Origin: JALYXI01 sp963795835
Lineage (GTDB): Bacteria; Acidobacteriota; Terriglobia; Bryobacterales; Bryobacteraceae
DNA length: 64,000 bases
Direction: 5' to 3'
NCBI GenBank assembly: GCA_963795835.1
Contig: CAWCJC010000002.1
Coordinates: forward strand, 248,001-312,000
The notes beneath the pieces were generated by a model. That model did no database searches. It was not told the DNA's origin and saw only the letters and a list, made by a program, of their open reading frames with translations. Position numbers and translations under genes: made by a program. Every line of letters begins with the position of its first letter. The stretch's first letter is position 1. Below, piece after piece: positions 59,685 to 64,000 of this stretch.

Positions 59685-60771
59685 ATTCCATGACGTCGCC
59701 GTCCTGCACCACGTATTCTTTGCCTTCCGTCCGGAGCTTGCCTAGCTCTCGTGCTTTCGCGAAACTGCCGGCTGCCACTAAGTCGTTATAGGCAATTGTT
59801 TCGGCGGAAATGAAGCTCTTTTCGAAGTCGGAGTGAATCACACCCGCCGCCACAGGGGCCTTGTCGCCGGCGTGAATGGTCCAGGCGCGCGTTTCCTTTT
59901 CGCCCGTCGTGAGATAAGTCCGGAGTCCGAGCAGCCGATAGGCCTCCTGAATCAAAAGCCCGGAACCGGATTGCTCGACACCCAGGCTCGCCAGGTATTC
60001 GGCCTGTTCGTCCGCCGGCAGCGTCACCAGTTCACTTTCGATCTCGGCGGAGACCACGACCACGCGTGTGCCGTGATGGTTCGCGACGTATTGCTTCACC
60101 TTCACCACCCACGGGTTGGCATCGGGATTTGCCAGTTCGTCTTCGGCCACGTTGCAGGCGAAGAGCATGGGCTTGCCGGTCAACAGGAACAAAGGTTTGA
60201 TTACCGCGCGTTCTTCGGGCGTGGTGTCCAGCGTGAACGCCAGCTTGCCGCCGTTGAGGTGAGCTTCCAGGCGATCGATCAGTTCGAGCTCGGTTTGCGC
60301 AGCCTTATCGCCCGCTTTCGCGACTTTCTGCTGGCGCGTGCGGCGCTTCGAGAGGCTTTCGAGATCCGCCAGAATTAACTCGGTATTGATAACTTCGATG
60401 TCACGGATAGGATCAACCGTGTCCATCACGTGTTCGATGTCGGAATTTTCGAAGCAGCGGAGAACGTGTACCACGGCATCGACCTCGCGGATGTGCCCTA
60501 GAAACTGGTTTCCCAAGCCTTCGCCCTTGCTCGCGCCGGCCACCAGCCCCGCAATGTCGACGAACTCGAAAACCGAGGGCACCACCTTTTGTGAGCCGCT
60601 CAGTTTCGAGAGCACGTCCAGGCGTTCATCAGGTACGGTGACCACGCCTTGGTTCGGTTCAATGGTGCAAAAGCGGTAATTGGCCGCCATTGCCTTGCGT
60701 GTCTGTGTGACGGCGTTGAAGAGCGTGGATTTGCCTACGTTGGGTAGGCCGACGATGCCTGCAGTTAACAT
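59668..60771 (-). CDS. ychF: YchF/OLA1 family ATPase
   Basis: A 367-residue Obg-like ATPase. The P-loop GLPNVGKSTLFNAVT lies near residue 8. VDIAGLVAGASKGEGLGNQFLGHIREVDAV is a G3/G4 region, and FACNVAED carries the N-x-x-E motif that makes YchF prefer ATP over GTP. A C-terminal TGS domain includes the VAAGSFAKARELGKLRTEGKEY end, fully conserved. Involved in translation and stress control. The ATG at 60771 is chosen to start just before the G1 motif; the frame is open five codons further. Confidence 0.95.
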   Translation of the reverse strand: MLTAGIVGLPNVGKSTLFNAVTQTRKAMAANYRFCTIEPNQGVVTVPDERLDVLSKLSGSQKVVPSVFEFVDIAGLVAGASKGEGLGNQFLGHIREVDAVVHVLRCFENSDIEHVMDTVDPIRDIEVINTELILADLESLSKRRTRQQKVAKAGDKAAQTELELIDRLEAHLNGGKLAFTLDTTPEERAVIKPLFLLTGKPMLFACNVAEDELANPDANPWVVKVKQYVANHHGTRVVVVSAEIESELVTLPADEQAEYLASLGVEQSGSGLLIQEAYRLLGLRTYLTTGEKETRAWTIHAGDKAPVAAGVIHSDFEKSFISAETIAYNDLVAAGSFAKARELGKLRTEGKEYVVQDGDVMEFKTFL

Positions 60772-60816
60772 GATTGGGAACCCCAATCTTAACAGTCAGG
60801 CTTGCATGGGCGTTGT

Positions 60817-61929
60817 TTACTGGCCGGCGATTTTCACGATAGTGCCATTGTCATGGAGCGCTACATACAGAGTTTGGGAAGCGGCGTCATAGGCCAAACT
60901 GCTCGGGCCCTTTAAGCCATTGGCGATGATCTGGCCTTGCGCCGTGTCATAGCGTGTAACGCGTCCGGGAGCGCCGGCCAATTGGTTCGAACTGTATTCA
61001 AGAGTAAAAAACACTGGCCGGGCAGCCTGGCCCATAATGGAAAGCACGTCGATATTGGAACTGAGATTAGCAATAAAGGGAGTAATTTTTCCGGTTGCGG
61101 GGTCGACCGAAACGACCTCCGAACCTCCAGGCGTAAACGGAAATCCTCTCAGAAAACTGACCAGGAGTTGATCGCCATACACGCGCACACTGTCGGGTAC
61201 CGCTTCGCTGACCGGCGGGCCCGGTGTAGTGTTCGGGAAAGGCGGGAAATAGGTGACGACGCGGTACCGGCCGCCTGCCGCGGTGTTCACTTCATAAAGG
61301 CAGTTCATTCCCGCGTCCACCACGTAAATGCGTTCGGGGCGCGAAGGAAAGCTCACCATCCCATACGGGTGGGAATTGCGCCATCCGGTTACCGGATCGG
61401 AAGTTCCAGTGCGAAACGCTGTGAGCAGATCAATCGTGACGGATTGGCCAGTGTAGGTGTTCCCGTCGCCCAGTGTCTTATGGTCGGCAGAGGTAAGCGC
61501 AACGCTGCCGGCGAATGTATCGACAGAACTGGGAAGAGTCACTTGCAGAATGGAACTGAACAGCGGTGAGGAGGGCGCGTCCGGGTTCGGTACGATGGTG
61601 TTCGGCTTGGTGCCGGCGCGGAACCCGTCGCCTTCTCCATTGAGGATGTAGAGGATGTTATCTCGCAGAAGGATTCCGTTGGGTCCATCGGGTGCAAGGT
61701 CCGGCGCGGCAAGCCCGGAAGGCAGGCCATCGATGATGGTTCTGCGTGTGCCGGACTTATCAACAAGCGAAATTCGGCCTGAATTCGGGGTAGGGCCGGC
61801 CTCGGTGACCAGGAGATTTCCAGCCGGAGTGAGAAGCAGTTTCGAAGGATTCAGAAGACCGCTGGCGAACACGGTGCTCTGCGCCGTCACTGGGGCGCAG
61901 CAAAACAGAATGAGGCAAATTGTTTTCAT
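60817..61929 (-). CDS. ScyD/ScyE-like beta-propeller secreted protein
   Basis: A 370-residue protein with signal peptide (to about residue 16). NHL-like propeller repeats follow: GLLNPSKLLLTPAGNLLVTEAG, GRISLVDKSG, LNGEGDGFRAG, and ERIYVVDAGMNCLYEV near residue 205. Near the end is GLKGPSSLAYDAASQTLYVALHDNGTIVKI. The arrangement matches ScyD/ScyE-type proteins (named from scytonemin clusters), which bind or deliver an unknown ligand outside the cytoplasm. It is transcribed convergent with nothing close, near ychF. Confidence 0.86.
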   Translation of the reverse strand: MKTICLILFCCAPVTAQSTVFASGLLNPSKLLLTPAGNLLVTEAGPTPNSGRISLVDKSGTRRTIIDGLPSGLAAPDLAPDGPNGILLRDNILYILNGEGDGFRAGTKPNTIVPNPDAPSSPLFSSILQVTLPSSVDTFAGSVALTSADHKTLGDGNTYTGQSVTIDLLTAFRTGTSDPVTGWRNSHPYGMVSFPSRPERIYVVDAGMNCLYEVNTAAGGRYRVVTYFPPFPNTTPGPPVSEAVPDSVRVYGDQLLVSFLRGFPFTPGGSEVVSVDPATGKITPFIANLSSNIDVLSIMGQAARPVFFTLEYSSNQLAGAPGRVTRYDTAQGQIIANGLKGPSSLAYDAASQTLYVALHDNGTIVKIAGQ

Positions 61930-61980
61930 GTTCTACAGTGATACCACCCGCCTCAACAGTTTCGGCAAATTTGGAATCTT

Positions 61981-62949
61981 TTAATGGTTAAGCCGGAATC
62001 CCGCTACTTGCCGGGCAAAATAGAAGTCTTCACACTCCGGTTCCACACCGATACGCTTCATGAGCAGCAGGTCCGCGCCCGGCAAGTTCAGCCCCTGTTC
62101 CGTAGTGACAGCGGTCTCAAATCCCGCCGTTGCGGCAAGTTGCCGCACTTTGGCGTTTAAGTCTTCGGCCCGGCCGCTGGGATAGCAGAAGTGGCGAGTC
62201 GGAACGCCAAGTTCTTCGGCAACACGATCGCGGGAAACTTCTATCTCCTGGCGTAATTCCTCCATGCTTTCCACGCGGGAGAGGATAGGATGCGTGACGG
62301 TATGAGCGCCAAACTCAATGCCGTTGCTCCGCATTTCCCGGATCTCCGCCCAGCCGAGCGGCCTGAAGCGTTCGGGAGGGCTCACAGGAACCTCCACTTG
62401 CAGGAGCGCGGGCAGGGAATCGATCAGTGCGAGCCGCTCCCGATTCGGCACGCGCGTCATCGCATCCGCAATCCTGTGCAGCGCCGCTTCCCGCTCTTCC
62501 GCATTTCGGAGCGGCACGTTCTGCTCCCCCGCCAAGGAGACGGATTGCAAGGGCGTGGCGAGCAAGGCAAAGTGCAGCTTGTCCCACCAAAACCAGGTCA
62601 AGCCATCGATCACGCCCGTGGTAACGAACATCGTCGCCGGAATGCCGAATTGCTTCAGCGAGGGATATCCGTTGTAGTAAAAATCCCGGTAGCCGTCGTC
62701 AATGGTAATCGCGAGCGCGTTTTCCGGTAGAGCCGTGCCGGTCTTGAAATGATTCGCGGCCTCGGTCAGAGAGATGGGGCGGTAATGGCGAACCATGTGT
62801 TCGCACTGGAGCCGAAAAGTATGGGTATGTTCTGCGGGGAAGCGGTGGTACATCAGGATCCGAAGCGTCCTGCGATTCGCATGCCTGAGCAGCGCCAACG
62901 CGCCGCTGTGATGAAAAGCGAGTTGCGCGAGTCTCTTCAGGCGAATCAT
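61981..62949 (-). CDS. Polysaccharide deacetylase (NodB-homology) family protein
   Basis: A 322-residue protein of the carbohydrate esterase 4/NodB superfamily. AITIDDGYRDFYYNGYPSLKQFGIPATMFV carries the D-D-G metal motif near residue 82, and EFGAHTVTHPILSRV the H-x-x-x-H metal pair near residue 220. RHFCYPSGRAED is the conserved CYP motif. It probably deacetylates a glycan or peptidoglycan fragment. No signal peptide is clear; the start has hydrophobic residues only. Its start overlaps the LysR stop by four bases. Confidence 0.86.
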   Translation of the reverse strand: MIRLKRLAQLAFHHSGALALLRHANRRTLRILMYHRFPAEHTHTFRLQCEHMVRHYRPISLTEAANHFKTGTALPENALAITIDDGYRDFYYNGYPSLKQFGIPATMFVTTGVIDGLTWFWWDKLHFALLATPLQSVSLAGEQNVPLRNAEEREAALHRIADAMTRVPNRERLALIDSLPALLQVEVPVSPPERFRPLGWAEIREMRSNGIEFGAHTVTHPILSRVESMEELRQEIEVSRDRVAEELGVPTRHFCYPSGRAEDLNAKVRQLAATAGFETAVTTEQGLNLPGADLLLMKRIGVEPECEDFYFARQVAGFRLNH

Positions 62950-63821
62950 AGCTGGTCCAAGACCTCCAGAAACGCCGACGCGGCGTAACTAAGCGCGCGC
63001 TGCGAGTGCCGCACTAGATGGATTTTCCGCTCCACCGCGATCTCTTTCACCTGCACAGCGCGAAGCAAACCCTGCTTCAGTTCGCTCTCCACACACATGC
63101 GCGGCAGGAAAGCGACACCCACATTGGCCAGGACCAGCTTGCGGATCGTCTCCACCGTAGGCATCTCGATATTCATGTTCAGCGGCACTTGATAGCGTTG
63201 AAATTCTCGTAGCACCACTTCCCGGTAAGGGGAGAGTACGTTGTGCGCGATAAAATTTTCCTGTCCCAATTCCTTAATGGATACGGTTTTCATTCCGGCC
63301 AAACGGTGCGCGGGCGAGACAACGAAGGCCAGCCCATCCTTGAAGATAACCGGTGCGGTAAGCCGCTGGTCGCGGGGGTCGTAGCTGATCACGCCAAGCT
63401 CCAGGTTTCCGTTCAGAATCTCGGTGGGGATCTTGCTCGAAAGGCTGCGGCGGACCTGAACCTTCACCTTCGGGTAGAGGGATCGATACCGCTCGATATG
63501 CTGGAGAAGATAGAGCGTGGTGGATTCATTGGCGCCGATCACGAGGCGTCCCGCCGAGTTGTCGCGCAGTTCTGTCAGTGAGTTTAGAAGCTCGGCCTTC
63601 AGGCTTTCAAAGCGGCGGGCATAATCGATTACGGCGTGGCCGGCGTCGGTGAGTTGCAAGTCTTTCGCGGAACGGTCGATCAGCTTCTCGCCAAGCTGGG
63701 CCTCCAGACGCTGGAGCGCCAGCGACACGGCCGGCTGAGTCCGATGGAGCCGGTCGGCAGCTCGGGAAAAACTTTTTTCGGTCGCGACGGTAAGGAACAC
63801 GTGGAGAGGATAGAGTTCCAT
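62946..63821 (-). CDS. LysR family transcriptional regulator
   Basis: A 291-residue LysR-type regulator. The HTH (LHVFLTVATEKSFSRAADRLHRTQPAVSLALQRLEAQLG, residues about 4-42 when split) is standard. The effector domain has VGFAFLPRM-like and VSPAHRLAGM segments. The ATG at 63821 is chosen because it begins the canonical MELYPLHVFLTVA start; the frame is open upstream to 63974 but that region is the leuA leader. It is divergent from leuA with an 85-base gap holding a palindromic LysR box, so leuA and itself are likely targets. The four-base overlap with the deacetylase gene suggests cotranscription. Confidence 0.9.
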   Translation of the reverse strand: MELYPLHVFLTVATEKSFSRAADRLHRTQPAVSLALQRLEAQLGEKLIDRSAKDLQLTDAGHAVIDYARRFESLKAELLNSLTELRDNSAGRLVIGANESTTLYLLQHIERYRSLYPKVKVQVRRSLSSKIPTEILNGNLELGVISYDPRDQRLTAPVIFKDGLAFVVSPAHRLAGMKTVSIKELGQENFIAHNVLSPYREVVLREFQRYQVPLNMNIEMPTVETIRKLVLANVGVAFLPRMCVESELKQGLLRAVQVKEIAVERKIHLVRHSQRALSYAASAFLEVLDQL

Positions 63822-63829
63822 CGCTGGAT

Positions 63830-63846
63830 TATAGGCGAAGCTTATA
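63830..63846. promoter_or_regulatory. Probable LysR operator (T-N11-A type palindrome)
   Basis: The sequence TATAGGC-GAA-GCTTATA, 17 bases, is an inverted repeat with one mismatch and a T-N11-A core. It lies eight bases from the LysR start and 60 bases upstream of leuA. This matches the typical recognition element of LysR proteins in divergent promoters. Confidence 0.65.
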
Positions 63847-63906
63847 GGTACCGCAAACAGAATAAATTTGCGTAATATTGTAGACGGGCATAACCTGGGA
63901 AAGACT

Positions 63907-64000
63907 ATGCAAGACAGAGTCTGGATTTTCGATACCACGCTGCGAGATGGCGAGCAATCGCCCGGTTGCAGCATGACGGTTCCGGAGAAGTTGCTAATTG
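63907..64000 (+). CDS. leuA: 2-isopropylmalate synthase, N-terminal start (cut by window edge)
   Basis: Read from the ATG at 63907, the sequence gives MQDRVWIFDTTLRDGEQSPG followed by CSMT-V-P-E-K. This is the invariant opening of isopropylmalate synthase/homocitrate synthase family enzymes: the DTTLRDGEQ metal-binding segment. The first step of leucine synthesis is inferred; the related citramalate or homocitrate synthases cannot be excluded from 31 residues. A purine-rich GGGAAAG lies four bases upstream as ribosome site. A TAATAT -10-like box is at 63873-63878. Confidence 0.88.
   Translation, partial: MQDRVWIFDTTLRDGEQSPGCSMTVPEKLLI

Noticed and set aside
1..64000. CRISPR arrays, rRNA and tRNA genes, integrases or insertion sequences
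   Set aside because: I found no regular spaced repeats, no cloverleaf or rRNA-like sequence and no transposase or integrase frame in the window; a dedicated search would be needed to exclude small RNAs.

Overview
The window looks like a chromosomal segment of a GC-rich Gram-negative bacterium, most likely an acidobacterium of the Solibacter/Bryobacter type. This is inferred from family content, not from a marker-gene tree. The supporting families are very large TonB-dependent receptors with an N-terminal carboxypeptidase-regulatory-like domain (two), a DUF1553/DUF1501/cytochrome c operon, a DUF1080 protein, a PEP-CTERM protein, a KirBac channel, a DUF58/BatA/VWA cluster, many small secreted enzymes with Sec or Tat signals, and a yceD-rpmF-plsX operon.

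Layout. 1-536: 5' part of an S53 (kumamolisin-type) protease, minus strand, cut by the window edge. 679-11617: a DUF58 - BatA-like - double-VWA protein cluster (MoxR-associated type). It is split by a block of about 4.6 kb (1564-6199) carrying two HicA/HicB toxin-antitoxin pairs in opposite gene order, an AIPR-type abortive-infection protein and a small basic protein of unknown role. A 20-codon vestige of a second DUF58 gene marks the right edge of the block. The last gene of the cluster reads from the VWA protein into a VanX-like D-Ala-D-Ala dipeptidase. 11618-17813: YciE-like protein, TonB-dependent receptor, type II NADH dehydrogenase, small membrane protein. 17810-26702: DsbD-TlpA fusion, plsX-rpmF-yceD, flavin monooxygenase, glycerol facilitator, HIT hydrolase, HU, ribosomal protein S1 with a clear sigma-70 promoter, CsbD. 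26775-35264: phosphatase, metallo-beta-lactamase-fold protein, actin-like ATPase, amidase, split FUSC exporter, SDR, DUF1080, DUF2278. 35311-40456: secreted-looking 2-hydroxyacid dehydrogenase and the cyt c/DUF1501/DUF1553 operon. 40581-46352: ice-binding-like PEP-CTERM protein, CocE hydrolase, RlmA-like methyltransferase, amidohydrolase, threonine-aldolase-like enzyme. 46371-54617: MFS transporter, hybrid histidine kinase, purH, second TonB receptor. 54694-63821: GlcG/HbpS protein, TldD/TldE pair, DUF427, KirBac channel, YchF, ScyD/ScyE-like protein, polysaccharide deacetylase, LysR regulator. 63907-end: start of 2-isopropylmalate synthase (leuA), divergent from the LysR gene across a short intergenic region with a likely LysR box.

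The most striking window-wide property is that at least eight genes are broken by single-base frameshifts, nearly all at short homopolymers. Most are repaired by removing one base, often one G from GGG. The reading frame, and usually the expected next gene overlap, resumes straight after. This is more likely a sequencing or assembly artefact than real gene decay, and it changes how those genes should be annotated. The most interesting biological points are the defence/toxin-antitoxin block inserted in the DUF58-BatA cluster with its DUF58 vestige, the VWA-dipeptidase fusion, the DsbD-TlpA fusion, and the LysR/leuA control region.
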